A DNA stretch of 64,000 nucleotides from Rhodoplanes sp. Z2-YC6860. GTDB taxonomy: Bacteria > Pseudomonadota > Alphaproteobacteria > Rhizobiales > Xanthobacteraceae. The notes below the pieces were generated by a model that had not been told where the DNA came from, ran no database searches, and saw only the letters and a program-made list of their open reading frames with translations. The stretch spans positions 3,494,029-3,558,028 of the forward strand of contig NZ_CP007440.1 of assembly GCF_001579845.1 (NCBI RefSeq), written 5' to 3'. The number at the start of each line of letters is the position of its first letter. Position 1 is the stretch's first letter. This document shows, piece by piece, positions 16,200 to 27,843 of this stretch. A program made the translations under genes and the position numbers.

Positions 16200-17180
16200 A
16201 TGACGCTTATTCGCAGGCAGTTCTTACAGGCTCTGGGTGGTTTCACTGCGGTTCCGTTCGCCATGCAGGAAGCGCAAGCCGAAGCCTATCCGACGCGGCC
16301 GGTGCGCATCATCGGCACCACGGGGCCGGGCGGGCAGGGCGACACCACGGCGCGGCTCGTCGCGGCCAAGCTCACCGAAGCGGTCGGCCAGCCGTTCTAT
16401 GTCGAGAACATGCCGGGGGCCGGCGGCAACATCGCGATGGCCGCGACCGCGCGCGCCGCGCCGGATGGCTACACGGCGCTGTGCGCGACCAGCAACCTCG
16501 TCACCAACATCAACCTCTATCCGAAGATTCCCTACGACCCTTACAAGGACTTCGAGCCGGTTTCGCTGCTCTGCTCGTCGCCCCACGTGCTGGTGGTGCA
16601 TCCGTCGGTGCCGGCGAAAAGCGTGAACGAACTGGTGGCGCTGGCCAAGGCCGATCCCGGCAAACTCAGCTACGCCTCGGCCGGGCGCGGCACGCCCGCG
16701 CATCTCGCCGGCGAACTGTTCAAGGTCACGTTCCAGGTCGACATCACGCACGTGCCATACAATGGCGGTGGGCCGGGCACCGCTGCGGCGATCGCCGGTC
16801 ATGTGCCGATGTCGGTGTCGGCGTTGCCGTCCGCGGTCACTTACGTCCGCGCCGGAAACCTGCGCGCGCTCGCGCTGTTCAGCAGCCGCCGCTCCTCGGC
16901 GCTGCCCGACGTGCCGACCATGAAGGAGGCAACCGGCCACGATCTGCCGGCCGACATCGTCAACGGCTTCGTGTTTCCGACCGGAACGCCGAAAGCCCTC
17001 GTGAATTTCCTGCACCGCGAGGTGGTGAAGGTGATGGCGATGCCGGACGTGAAAGAAAAACTCGTCTCGATGGGCTTCGATGCGGTCGGCAGCACGCCGG
17101 AGGAATTCGCCGCCTGGATACGAAGCGAGATTCCGCGCTGGGGCCAGGTGATCCGCGACGCGAACATTACGGTGCAGTGA
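16200..17180 (+). CDS. Bug/TctC-family binding protein with twin-arginine leader
   Basis: The protein is 326 residues from ATG 16200; the open frame extends further upstream, but the leader LIRRQFLQALGGF fixes this start. The mature domain opens with YPTRPVRIIGTTGPGGQGDT and continues with VENMPGAGGNIAM, PDGYTALCAT and DFEPVS. The first signature has GTTGPGG in place of the more usual VPYAAGG, so it is divergent at the ligand-binding loop. It stands alone on its strand and is divergent from the Bug-monooxygenase operon. The ligand is unknown, probably a carboxylate. Confidence 0.88.
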   Translation: MTLIRRQFLQALGGFTAVPFAMQEAQAEAYPTRPVRIIGTTGPGGQGDTTARLVAAKLTEAVGQPFYVENMPGAGGNIAMAATARAAPDGYTALCATSNLVTNINLYPKIPYDPYKDFEPVSLLCSSPHVLVVHPSVPAKSVNELVALAKADPGKLSYASAGRGTPAHLAGELFKVTFQVDITHVPYNGGGPGTAAAIAGHVPMSVSALPSAVTYVRAGNLRALALFSSRRSSALPDVPTMKEATGHDLPADIVNGFVFPTGTPKALVNFLHREVVKVMAMPDVKEKLVSMGFDAVGSTPEEFAAWIRSEIPRWGQVIRDANITVQ

Positions 17181-17218
17181 TTGCGTCCTGAGGCTGCGCA
17201 AGCCGCACCAAGCGCAGT

Positions 17219-17327
17219 CGTCATTCCGGGGCGCGCCGAAGGCGCGAACCCGGAATCCAGTCAAGGAAGCAGTCTTTGCTGGACTGGATTCCGGGTTCGC
17301 TGGCTTCGCCAGCGCCCCGGAATGACG
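17219..17327. repeat. Double-hairpin palindromic repeat, copy 1
   Basis: Two hairpins face each other. Both have the outer stem ATTCCGGG/CCCGGAAT. The inner stems are CGCGCC-GAA-GGCGCG on the left and GCTGGC-TTC-GCCAGC on the right. The whole element is flanked by CGTC and GACG, so it is also one large inverted repeat. A second copy with different but still paired inner stems lies at 31581-31686. This is a REP/BIME-like dispersed element. Confidence 0.75.
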
Positions 17328-17431
17328 ACGTCGAGACATTTCAGCCAACGCTCCGCTGCTCCGGGGTTTTGTTTTCGGACGCCCGGATGCGCCCGTCTCC
17401 CTGTTTTCCTTCTCTCTCCAAAAAGGAGAGG

Positions 17432-17601
17432 GATGGAGCGCCGGGAGGCGCCCAGGGAGCCTTGCGATCGGCTCCCTTAGGCCAGCCTTGCGATCGGCCA
17501 GCCTGCACGCCGAGCTTCCGGGACCCAAGGTTTTGAGGGGGTGGGGGTCCCGGGGCGCGCGGGCCCGTGCGAAGAGCCCGGGCGCCTCTCGGCGCTCCAT
17601 C
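17432..17601. repeat. Long-spaced inverted repeat with internal direct repeat
   Basis: A 22-base arm at 17432-17453 (GATGGAGCGCCGGGAGGCGC...) is matched in inverted orientation at 17580-17601 with one mismatch. The 126-base interior contains a 15-base direct repeat, AGCCTTGCGATCGGC, at 17458 and 17484. This and the double hairpin fill most of the 654-base gap between genes at 17181-17834. From 17602 to 17834 only an AT-richer patch (17690-17725) was noticed and no gene. The layout recalls a small non-autonomous mobile element, but no target duplication was recognised. Confidence 0.5.
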
Positions 17602-17834
17602 GCGGACCGCGTTGTCGGCGGCCGCGCCTTGCTTCGTCATCCGGCGTCGCGATCGACGACGCCTTTGACAAGGCAGGGCAGGACCATAATTACACTAGAT
17701 GCAAGTATAAATAGGCCGTGTACTCATAAACTCGGCGCGATGTCCGCTTCGATCCAAAAGCGACCCAGTTGCCTCATCGCAACGAAATGACGCGATGTGC
17801 CAGAAGGCGACATCCGCACCGCAGCAAATCGAGT

Positions 17835-18812
17835 CTATTCGATCACGGTGTCAGCGCGAGCCATGACGGTCTGTGGCATTACTATGCCAAGCGCCTTCGC
17901 TGTCTTGAGATTGATAACCAATTCGAACTTAGTCGGCTGCTCGACCGGTAGATCGGAGGGCTTAGCGCCCTTGAGGATGCGATCGACGTAACTTGCGGCT
18001 CGCCGCAGCGTCGCCTTCACGTTTGGACCGTAAGTCATCAGACCGCCAACATCGGCGTGCTCGCGCCAGCCGTACATCGCGGGCAACCCGTGCTGCGCTG
18101 CCAGTTCGGCGATGCGACGCCGGTGCAAGAATGCAAAGCCGTGGGCAAACGTGATGATCGCGTCGCATCTGCCCACCGAGGCGTCTACGAATCGCTGCGT
18201 GAGATCTTCCGCGCTAGTCGCCGCTAGCGGTTGTAGCGTCATTCCCAACTTGGCTGCTGCCGCCTCAGTTTCGCGCAATTCCACCTTCGTCGGCGGTTCT
18301 GATGGATTGTAGAGGACGCCGATGCGCTTTATTGACGGCACGGCTTCCTTGAGCACGCCGACTCGCAACCCGGCGAGTTCATCGGACATGAGAGAAAGGC
18401 CGGTCACATTGCCACCCGGCCTTGCAAGACTTCCGACCGCTCCGGTCCCGACCGGATCGCCGCTTACCGCCATGACGATGGGTACCGTCGCGGTGCGTTT
18501 CTTGGCAGCCAGTACAGCCGGTCCGGTCATGATGACGATGACGTCGACCTTGCTCGCGATCAAAACGTCCGCAAGATCCGGCAATCGCTCGCTACGTCCC
18601 TCGGCCCAACGGTAGTCAAAGACAAGATCCTTGCCCTCGACATAACCGAGTTCGCGCAGTCCATCGCGCAATCCGTCGAGCCATGGATCGGGTGGCGAGC
18701 CAGGATGAAGAATGCCAATACGCGCGACTTGAGACCGCCCCTGTGCGACCGCCACCAATGGCCACGCTGCCGCTATGCCACCCAGCGCACCGAGAAACTC
18801 TCGTCGCCTCAT
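17835..18812 (-). CDS. ABC-type substrate-binding protein (ABC_sub_bind family)
   Basis: The 325-residue protein has the leader MRRREFLGALGGIAAAW (twin-arginine-like, cleavage near VAVAQG). The two-lobed binding fold is recognised from RIGILHPGSP, GLRELGYVEGKDLVFDYRWAEG, IVMAVSGDPVGTGAVGSLARPGGNVTG and the C-terminal LVINLKTAKALGI. This family is unrelated to Bug proteins, is greatly expanded in Bradyrhizobium-like bacteria and usually lacks linked transporter genes, as here. Its ligand is generally unknown; some relatives bind aromatic amino acids. It is flanked by repeats on one side and an IS remnant on the other. Confidence 0.85.
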   Translation of the reverse strand: MRRREFLGALGGIAAAWPLVAVAQGRSQVARIGILHPGSPPDPWLDGLRDGLRELGYVEGKDLVFDYRWAEGRSERLPDLADVLIASKVDVIVIMTGPAVLAAKKRTATVPIVMAVSGDPVGTGAVGSLARPGGNVTGLSLMSDELAGLRVGVLKEAVPSIKRIGVLYNPSEPPTKVELRETEAAAAKLGMTLQPLAATSAEDLTQRFVDASVGRCDAIITFAHGFAFLHRRRIAELAAQHGLPAMYGWREHADVGGLMTYGPNVKATLRRAASYVDRILKGAKPSDLPVEQPTKFELVINLKTAKALGIVMPQTVMARADTVIE

Positions 18813-19001
18813 GTGGACGCCCCTTGGGCTCAGGAGCTGGCATGGTAGCAGTTCAAACGAGTGCTTTGATAGGGCAGAATCAGCTTCGCTACTGCAACAC
18901 GAGATACTTGCCGATGTCCGAGATGGGTCATTTGCAACATTTGCAAATTATTCGCATGTCAGCTTCGCCCGCGAAAGCGACCTGGGGCCAATGGCGGCAG
19001 A

Positions 19002-19598
19002 TTGAAGGCCCCGTTCACCACTTGCTACAACCGCTTCGTTCGCTGGCGACGGGCCGGAGTCTGGGGCCGGATCATGGACGCGTTGGCCACAGCCCATGAT
19101 GCGTCGGTACAGTTGATCGACACGTCGATTGTTCGCGTGTATCAGCACGGGGCCTGCATCGTCCGGAACCGAAAGCAGTCCATGGGACGGTCACGCGGCG
19201 GGCTGACCAGCAAGATCCATGCGCTGGTCGATACCAACGGCCTGCCGGTACGGCTCGCGCTGACCGCAGGCGAGGCGCATGACAACCGTCTCGCAGACAA
19301 ATTGCTATCGCGCTTGAAGTCCGGATCAATGCTGCTGGCAGATCGCGGGTACGATGCTGATTGGATCAGAGCCCTTGCTGCGAGGAAGGGTGCACTGGCT
19401 AACATTCCGCCCCGATGCAACCGCGCTGAGCCAATCTGCTTCAGCCCGCATCTCTACCGCGCCCGCAATTTGGTCGAACGGTTCTTCAACAAGATCAAGC
19501 ACTGTCGTCGGATCGCAAAGCTGGCGGCGAACTATCTCGCTTTCGTTCAGCTTGCGTCTATCAGGCTATGGCTGCGCGTTAATGAGTCCACGTCCTAG
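19002..19598 (+). pseudogene. IS5-family transposase, 5'-truncated remnant
   Basis: The 198-codon remainder carries the complete DDE catalytic region: first Asp in QLIDTSIVRVYQHG, second Asp in LLADRGYDADWIR and Glu in RNLVERFFNKIKHCRRIA. The N-terminal 50 or so residues of the usual IS5/IS427-type transposase (DUF4096 region) are missing; homology begins abruptly at TTCYNRFVRWRRAGVW. No intact terminal inverted repeats were recognised on either side. The first three codons are therefore probably host sequence and the gene should be dead. It marks a past insertion at the edge of the accessory section. Confidence 0.8.
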
Positions 19599-19788
19599 TC
19601 AGGCTTTCTCTGACCGTGTCCCGGACGCGGTGCCATAAGCGCGTTTACGCGCGTCTTCGACGCGCGATGGCGTGAGCGGTGCGCTGACGAAACTCGACGA
19701 CCGTGTGAAGCTCCTCAGAAATGACCGTGTTTGTCATGGCCATAGGAACTTACGGTGACGGCACCCGACAGATACGGCGCGTCCTGCC

Positions 19789-20796
19789 TTACTGCTGAAT
19801 CTTCACGCCCGCGATGTCGACCGCCTTGGCCCAGACCGGCAGTTCGGACTTGATCATCTCGGCGAATTTTTCCGGACCCTCGGCGATCGGATCGATGCCG
19901 GCCTCCTGCAGCACCGAAAGGAATTTCGAATCCTTGGTGGCCTTGATCATCTCGCTCGACAGCCTGTCGATGATCGGCTGGGGCGTGCCCTTGGGTGCCA
20001 GCATTCCGGTCCAGGAGATTGCGCTGAAGCCTGGATAAGTCTCGGCGATCGCCGGCACATCGGGCATGCTCGCCGAACGCTTCGGTCCCGAGACGCCGAG
20101 GATGCGGATATTCGGGTTGGTCCGCTGTGCGTAAGCTTCAAGGATGGGCACGAAGGTCGTCGGAATCTGCCCGCCGATCACATCGGTCAGCGCCAGCGCG
20201 GTGCCGCGGTAACCGACGCTCGTCATCTTCAATTCTGCGCGCGCGAGAAACAGCGCCATGATCAGGTTGCTGGCGCTGCCCGCACCGCCTCCGCCGCCAT
20301 AGGGAAGCGGGTCCTTCTGCGCCTTGGCGTAAGCGACGAACTCGGCCACGGTCTTGGCCGGCACCTTGGAGTTGACCAGCAGCACCTGTGGGCTCGAGCC
20401 GAGCGCGCTGATCGGAGCGAAATCCTTGACCGGGTCGTAAGGCGTCTTGGTCGTGTTGGGCACGATCGACATCACGTTGGTGCTCGCCCAGAGCAGCGTG
20501 TAGCCGTCCGGCGTAGAGCGGGCGACTGCGTCTGTCGCGATGATGCCACTGCCGCCGACGCGGTTCTCGACCACCATCTGCTGGCCCAGCACCTCGGACA
20601 GGCGCGCCGCCATCAGCCGGCCGTTGACGTCGATGTTGCCGCCGGCCGCAAACGGCACCAGCAGCTTGATGGGCTTGTCGGGCCAGTTGTCCGCGCGCGC
20701 TGACCGGGCGGTTGCCAGATAGGGAAGGGCGAGCGCGGCGCTCAGAACGGTCCGGCGCGACAGGGACGAGGGGAGATTTCCGGCTTGGTTTTTCAT
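19789..20796 (-). CDS. Bug/TctC-family binding protein, lone gene
   Basis: The 335-residue protein has a twin-arginine-like leader (LSRRTVLSAALALPYLA, cleavage near ARA). It follows with WPDKPIKLLVPFAAGGNIDV, VENRVGGSGIIATD, PDGYTLLWAS and DFAPIS, the standard family order. The C-terminal lobe includes ISWTGMLAPKGTPQPIIDRL. It shares a minus-strand direction with the downstream monooxygenase group but is separated from it by the ABC_sub_bind gene and the IS remnant. Start codon ATG 20796. About 110 bases separate it from the end of the kinase gene. Ligand unknown. Confidence 0.88.
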   Translation of the reverse strand: MKNQAGNLPSSLSRRTVLSAALALPYLATARSARADNWPDKPIKLLVPFAAGGNIDVNGRLMAARLSEVLGQQMVVENRVGGSGIIATDAVARSTPDGYTLLWASTNVMSIVPNTTKTPYDPVKDFAPISALGSSPQVLLVNSKVPAKTVAEFVAYAKAQKDPLPYGGGGGAGSASNLIMALFLARAELKMTSVGYRGTALALTDVIGGQIPTTFVPILEAYAQRTNPNIRILGVSGPKRSASMPDVPAIAETYPGFSAISWTGMLAPKGTPQPIIDRLSSEMIKATKDSKFLSVLQEAGIDPIAEGPEKFAEMIKSELPVWAKAVDIAGVKIQQ

Positions 20797-20908
20797 GGCG
20801 CGGAATTATGCGATCGGGCGCTATTCCGCAACCGGGATCGGCGGGCATGACGCCGCATTGGGTCACGGCGTTCGGCGGGTCGGAACCGCGACAGCCCCTG
20901 GCCGGCCC

Positions 20909-23233
<2,325 letters not shown>

Positions 23234-23293
23234 GCAGCCCCCTCGATGAAATGTCCCCAGAGAATACGCGGTTGAAACGGTGTGCCGTACCGC

Positions 23294-23441
23294 TTCGAAT
23301 CACTCTGCTATTCGAATCGAAGCGGCGAGTCTTGTCGAGAGTCCCAGTCAATATTTTTAGTTAACGTCTCAACAGAATTCATCTGCGAGTCCCCGCCGCA
23401 ACAGTCCCTGAATTCCCCGAGTCAGTTCAATACGTTGAGTC
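23294..23441. promoter_or_regulatory. Cluster of seven GANTC sites upstream of the PleC/DivJ-like kinase
   Basis: GANTC, the CcrM methylation target, occurs at 23297, 23314, 23327, 23339, 23387, 23419 and 23437. That is seven in about 145 bases, where about one per 256 is expected by chance. The first two lie in a dyad TTCGAAT-N9-ATTCGAA (23294-23316). The stretch is AT-rich compared with its surroundings and lies between the kinase start (23233) and the pepN stop. In Alphaproteobacteria GANTC sites mark GcrA/CcrM-controlled promoters; that this one is so controlled is inference. Confidence 0.6.
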
Positions 23442-23477
23442 GCGCGTTACTCCAACACCGCACCGCAAATTCACGAC

Positions 23478-26129
23478 TTAAGTGTCGGCGAGCGCACGCT
23501 GCACGATATCGCTGACGTCGCGCGACAGGCCCGACTTGTCTGCGATGCGTTTGAGTGCGGCTTGCGCGCGGCCGCGGCGCCCGGCCTCGAGCGCTCGCCA
23601 GCTCTTGAACGCGGTCGACATCCGCGAGGCGAGCTGCGGATTGGCCGGATCGAGCGTCAGGATCGTGTCGGCAATGAACTCGTAGCCTTGGCCATCCGGC
23701 CGGTTGAACTGCGTCTGGTTGCCTTGCGCGAACGCGCCGATCAGCGAACGCACGCGGTTCGGGTTTTTCATGGAGAAGGCCGGATGGCTCGTCAGCGCCT
23801 TGACGCGATCGAGCGTTTTCGGGTCCGGCGTCGCCGCCTGCAGCACGAACCACTTGTCGATGATCAGCGGGTCGTCCTTGTAGCGCTGGTAGAAGTCGTC
23901 GAGGGCAGCAGCGCGCTCCGGCACGTCGTGCAGCGACAACGTGGCGAGAGCCGCCATGCGGTCGGTCATGTTGTCGGCCTGCTGGTATTGCCGCGCCGCA
24001 AGCCCGATGGCGTGCGACTCTTGCGTCGCCGCAAGAAGGTCGAGGCAGACATTGCGCAGCGTGCGATGTCCGGCGCTGACCGCGTCCGGGCTGTAGGGCC
24101 CGCGGTTTGCGAGGGTTTCGTAGGCGCTGCTCAGCGCCTTGTTGAGATGCAGTCCCATCAGAGCGCGGAGCGCCGCGCGAGAGCGGAAGATCGCATCCGG
24201 ATCCACGTCACGGCCGATCTCGCGGGCAATATCGGCCTCGCTCGGCGGCAGCAGCGTCTCGGCGACGAAAGCAGGCTCCAGCTTCTTGTCGGCCATGATG
24301 ATGGCGAGCGCATCGAGCAGGCCTTCGTCGACCTCGGGGTCCTGACCCGCGCGAATGCGCGCCACGTTGCCGACCAGGAGCTGCGTCGCCAGCGTCTGCA
24401 CCGCCTGCCAGCGGTTGAATGGGTCGCTGTCATGGGCGGCCATCAGCCGCAGATCGTCCGGCGCAAGATTGGCGGTGAGCTTGATCGGCGCCGAGAAATT
24501 GCGATTGGTCGACAACGCCGGCCGCTCGTTGATGCCGGTGAAGACAAAACTCTGCGCCGGCTTGTCGAGGACGAGCAGTCCGCGGTCGATCGTTGTGCCG
24601 TTGTCGAGCTTGAGCGGAAGATCCCGGCCGTCTCGACCGATGAGCCCTGTCACCAGCGGGATGACCATCGGCTCTTTCGTCGGCTGGCTTGGCGTCGGCG
24701 GAGTGACCTGCGCGAGATCAAGCCGGTAGGTCTTGGCGCCCGCATCATAAGTGCCGGTCGCCACGATCTCGGGCGTGCCGGCTTGCGAGTACCAGCGCAT
24801 GAACTGCCCGAAGTCGCGGCCGCTCGCGTCGGCAAAGCATATGACGAACTGCTCGACGGTCGCGGCTTCGCCGTCGTGGCGTTCGAAATAGAGATCGGTG
24901 CCTTGGCGGAACAGCGCGGGGCCGAGCATCGTGTGGATCATCCGCACCACCTCGGCGCCCTTCTCGTAGACCGTGGTGGTGTAGAAGTTGTTGATCTCGC
25001 GATAGAGCTCGGGCCGCACCGGATGGGCGAGGGGCCCTGCGTCCTCGACGAACTGGTGGGTGCGCAATGCCCGCACATCGCCGATGCGCGTCACCACGCG
25101 TGAGCGCTGATCGGACGTGAACTCCTGGTCGCGATAGACCGTGAAGCCTTCCTTCAGGCAGAGCTGGAACCAGTCCCGGCAGGTGATGCGGTTGCCGGTC
25201 CAGTTGTGGAAGTATTCGTGCGCGATGATCGCTTCGATCGAGACGTAGTCCGAGTCGGTCGCGGTCGTGGACGTCGCCAGCACGTATTTGTCGTTGAAGA
25301 CGTTGAGGCCCTTGTTCTCCATGGCGCCCATGTTGAAGTCGGACACGGCGACCACCATGAAGATGTCGAGGTCGTATTCACGGCCGAATGCCTCTTCGTC
25401 CCAGCGCATCGAGCGCTTGAGCGAATCCATGGCATAGCCGGCGCGGTTCTCCTTGCCGGGCTCCACGTAGATGCGCAGCGTGACGTTGCGGCCGGATTTG
25501 GTGACGAACTTGTCTTCGATGTGGCCGAGCCTGCCGCCGACGAGGGCAAACAGGTAGGCAGGCTTCGGCCACGGGTCGTGCCACACCGCGAAGTGCTTGC
25601 CGCCGGGAAGATCGCCTGACTCTTTCAGATTGCCGTTGGAGAGAAGGACGGGCGCTTCGGCTTTGTCGGCCTCGATGCGCGTGGTGTAGACCGCCATCAC
25701 GTCGGGCCGGTCCGGATAATAGGTGATGCGGCGGAAGCCTTCGGCTTCGCATTGGGTGCAGTAGTTGCCGCTCGACTGATAGAGCCCGGAGAGCTGCGTG
25801 TTGCCCTTCGGGTCGACCAGCGTCTCGATCTCCAGCGTGAATGGCCGGTTCGGGGGCTGCGCGATCGTCAGCCGCTCCGGAGTTGCAGTGAAGCGGTCGG
25901 TCGGCAGGAGCTGGCCGTCGATCTTCACCGATATGAGCGATAGCTCGTCGCCGTCGAGCACCAGCGGTGCGGGTGCGCCCGCCGCCGGATTGGGCTTGAC
26001 CTTCAGCGTCGCGCGCACCGGCGTCTGCGTCGGATGAAGCTTGAAATCGAGGTCCACGGTCTCGACCAGCCAGTCGGGCGGCCGATACTCGGACAGACGG
26101 ACGGGGCGGTGTTCTTCGGTGCGCATCAT
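23478..26129 (-). CDS. pepN: Aminopeptidase N (M1 family zinc metallopeptidase)
   Basis: The 883-residue length matches the bacterial PepN type. The enzyme removes N-terminal residues from peptides in the cytoplasm; no signal peptide is present. The GAMEN exopeptidase motif is at residues 268-272. The zinc site is HEYFH at 304-308 with the third ligand Glu327 (CLKEGFTVYRDQEF). The all-alpha C-terminal domain from about residue 540 is complete. Two adjacent ATG codons open the frame at 26129; either could be used. The gene ends 244 bases before the kinase start on the same strand, and the GANTC cluster lies in that gap. Confidence 0.96.
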   Translation of the reverse strand: MMRTEEHRPVRLSEYRPPDWLVETVDLDFKLHPTQTPVRATLKVKPNPAAGAPAPLVLDGDELSLISVKIDGQLLPTDRFTATPERLTIAQPPNRPFTLEIETLVDPKGNTQLSGLYQSSGNYCTQCEAEGFRRITYYPDRPDVMAVYTTRIEADKAEAPVLLSNGNLKESGDLPGGKHFAVWHDPWPKPAYLFALVGGRLGHIEDKFVTKSGRNVTLRIYVEPGKENRAGYAMDSLKRSMRWDEEAFGREYDLDIFMVVAVSDFNMGAMENKGLNVFNDKYVLATSTTATDSDYVSIEAIIAHEYFHNWTGNRITCRDWFQLCLKEGFTVYRDQEFTSDQRSRVVTRIGDVRALRTHQFVEDAGPLAHPVRPELYREINNFYTTTVYEKGAEVVRMIHTMLGPALFRQGTDLYFERHDGEAATVEQFVICFADASGRDFGQFMRWYSQAGTPEIVATGTYDAGAKTYRLDLAQVTPPTPSQPTKEPMVIPLVTGLIGRDGRDLPLKLDNGTTIDRGLLVLDKPAQSFVFTGINERPALSTNRNFSAPIKLTANLAPDDLRLMAAHDSDPFNRWQAVQTLATQLLVGNVARIRAGQDPEVDEGLLDALAIIMADKKLEPAFVAETLLPPSEADIAREIGRDVDPDAIFRSRAALRALMGLHLNKALSSAYETLANRGPYSPDAVSAGHRTLRNVCLDLLAATQESHAIGLAARQYQQADNMTDRMAALATLSLHDVPERAAALDDFYQRYKDDPLIIDKWFVLQAATPDPKTLDRVKALTSHPAFSMKNPNRVRSLIGAFAQGNQTQFNRPDGQGYEFIADTILTLDPANPQLASRMSTAFKSWRALEAGRRGRAQAALKRIADKSGLSRDVSDIVQRALADT

Positions 26130-26270
26130 GTCTAGGGGACCGTCGTTGGTATTTGCCCATTGCAGGTGGGACGCGATCTAGGCGGGATTGTGGGCAAAGT
26201 CACCTTGCTAGATCGCGGATGCGTCCAGGCATAGCATGTTCTCAACAACAACGCTGCCAGGGAGGCTACC

Positions 26271-27827
26271 GTGACGCATTCGTTCAATGCCGGTTGTCCG
26301 TGCTGTCTGCCGCGACCTTTGACGAGCCAAAAGACCAGCCAAGAGACGAGCCAAGACTTGTCGCGGCGCGGATTCCTTTGCACGACCGCGGCCGGCGCCG
26401 TGGCAGCTCCGGCGGTCGCCGCAAGCGTGATCGGAACGGCGGGTGATGCAGCCGCAGCGCCCGCGCCCAAATCTTCCACGCCCAAGCCCGGGCGGCCGAT
26501 CCTGCTTAAGGGCGGCATCGTGCTTTCGCTCGACCGCGCGGTCGGCGATTTCGAACAGGCCGATGTGCTGATCGAAGGCAAGACGATCAGAGCCGTGCAG
26601 CCCAACATCAGCGCGCCGAACGCCCAGGTGATCGACGCGAAAAACCGCATCGTGATGCCGGGCCTGGTCGATACCCACCGGCACATGTGGCAGGGCTTCC
26701 TGCGCAACGTGCTGCCGGACGGCTCGCTCGACGACTATCGCAACGTCGTGCAGCGCACCTTCGGCGCCAAGATGGTGCCCGACGACGTCTATGTCGCGGA
26801 CCTGATCAGCGCGCTCGGCGCGATCGACAGCGGCGTGACCTGCATCCTCGACTGGTCGCACATCCAGAACTCGCCGGCGCACAGCGACGCCTGCGTCAAG
26901 GGCCTGCAGGAATCCGGCGTGCGCGCGGTGTTCGCCTATGGTGCCGGCCAGAACGAAACCGGCCGGGTGTTCGAGATCGCGACCTCGAAATATCCGGGCG
27001 ACATTGCGCGGCTGCGCAAGCAGTATTTCTCCAGCGACGATCAGCTCGTCACGCTTTATCTCGCCGCCGGCGGCACGCCCGAGCAGACGCTCGAGCAGTT
27101 CAAGGCCGCGCGCGACGTCGGCGCCCGCATCACCATCCATGTCGGGGTCGGCGAGTTCGGCAGGAACGCGCTGCTCGAGAAGCTCCACGCCAAGGACGGA
27201 CTGAAGGCCGACACCACCTACATCCACTGCTGCACGCTCAACGACACCGAATGGAAGCTGATCCGCGACACCGGCGGCACCATCTCGATCGCGAGCTATG
27301 TCGAGACGCTGATGGGCCACGGCAACCCGCCGATCCAGAAGGCCATCGACCTGGGGATCAGGCCGAGTCTCAGCGTCGACGTCGAGACCTCGGTGCCGAA
27401 CGACTTCTTCACCCAGATGAGGACGGTGTTCTCGCTGCAGAAGAACGAGGTCTGGGCCAAACGTCTTGCCGGTGACAAGGACCCACCGAAGTTCCTGACC
27501 GTCCGCGAGGTGCTGGAGTTCGCCACCATCGAAGGCGCACGCGCCAACGGCCTCGACAAGAAGATCGGCACGCTGACGCCGGGCAAGGAGGCCGACATCA
27601 TCATGCTGCGCACCGACCTGCTCAACGTGATGCCGATCAACAATGCGGTCGGCGCGGTGGTCACCAGCATGACGGCGCGCAACGTCGACACCGTGATGAT
27701 CGCGGGCAAGATCATGAAGCAGAACGGGCAACTGGTCGGCGTCGACATGAACCGCATCGCGCGGCTCGCCCGCGAGGCCCAAGCGCGCAACTACAAGAAC
27801 GCCGGCGTGCCAGACAAACGGGTGTGA
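26271..27827 (+). CDS. Exported amidohydrolase of the cytosine deaminase/chlorohydrolase superfamily
   Basis: The protein is 518 residues from GTG 26271, with GGAGG six bases ahead. It is a metal-dependent hydrolase with HxH at residues 136-138 (MPGLVDTHRHMWQG), later metal-ligand candidates in ITIHVGVGEFG and IHCCTLND, and the closing LTPGKEADIIML loop. A twin-arginine motif (DLSRRGFLCTTAAGAVAAP, residues 29-47) suggests periplasmic location. Before it lies an odd N-terminus with CPCC at 9-12 and a short repeat, SQKTSQETSQD. Relatives remove amino or chloro groups from purine- or triazine-like rings. A hairpin follows its stop, and the flavin oxidoreductase gene starts 63 bases downstream. 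Confidence 0.82.
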   Translation: MTHSFNAGCPCCLPRPLTSQKTSQETSQDLSRRGFLCTTAAGAVAAPAVAASVIGTAGDAAAAPAPKSSTPKPGRPILLKGGIVLSLDRAVGDFEQADVLIEGKTIRAVQPNISAPNAQVIDAKNRIVMPGLVDTHRHMWQGFLRNVLPDGSLDDYRNVVQRTFGAKMVPDDVYVADLISALGAIDSGVTCILDWSHIQNSPAHSDACVKGLQESGVRAVFAYGAGQNETGRVFEIATSKYPGDIARLRKQYFSSDDQLVTLYLAAGGTPEQTLEQFKAARDVGARITIHVGVGEFGRNALLEKLHAKDGLKADTTYIHCCTLNDTEWKLIRDTGGTISIASYVETLMGHGNPPIQKAIDLGIRPSLSVDVETSVPNDFFTQMRTVFSLQKNEVWAKRLAGDKDPPKFLTVREVLEFATIEGARANGLDKKIGTLTPGKEADIIMLRTDLLNVMPINNAVGAVVTSMTARNVDTVMIAGKIMKQNGQLVGVDMNRIARLAREAQARNYKNAGVPDKRV

Positions 27828-27843
27828 CTGTCGTGTTATTGTC

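Noticed and set aside
19002-19060. Start codon at 19002 as a functional transposase start
   Set aside because: The transposase homology begins at TTCYNRF and the first codons do not match the family; the N-terminal domain is missing, so it was called a remnant.
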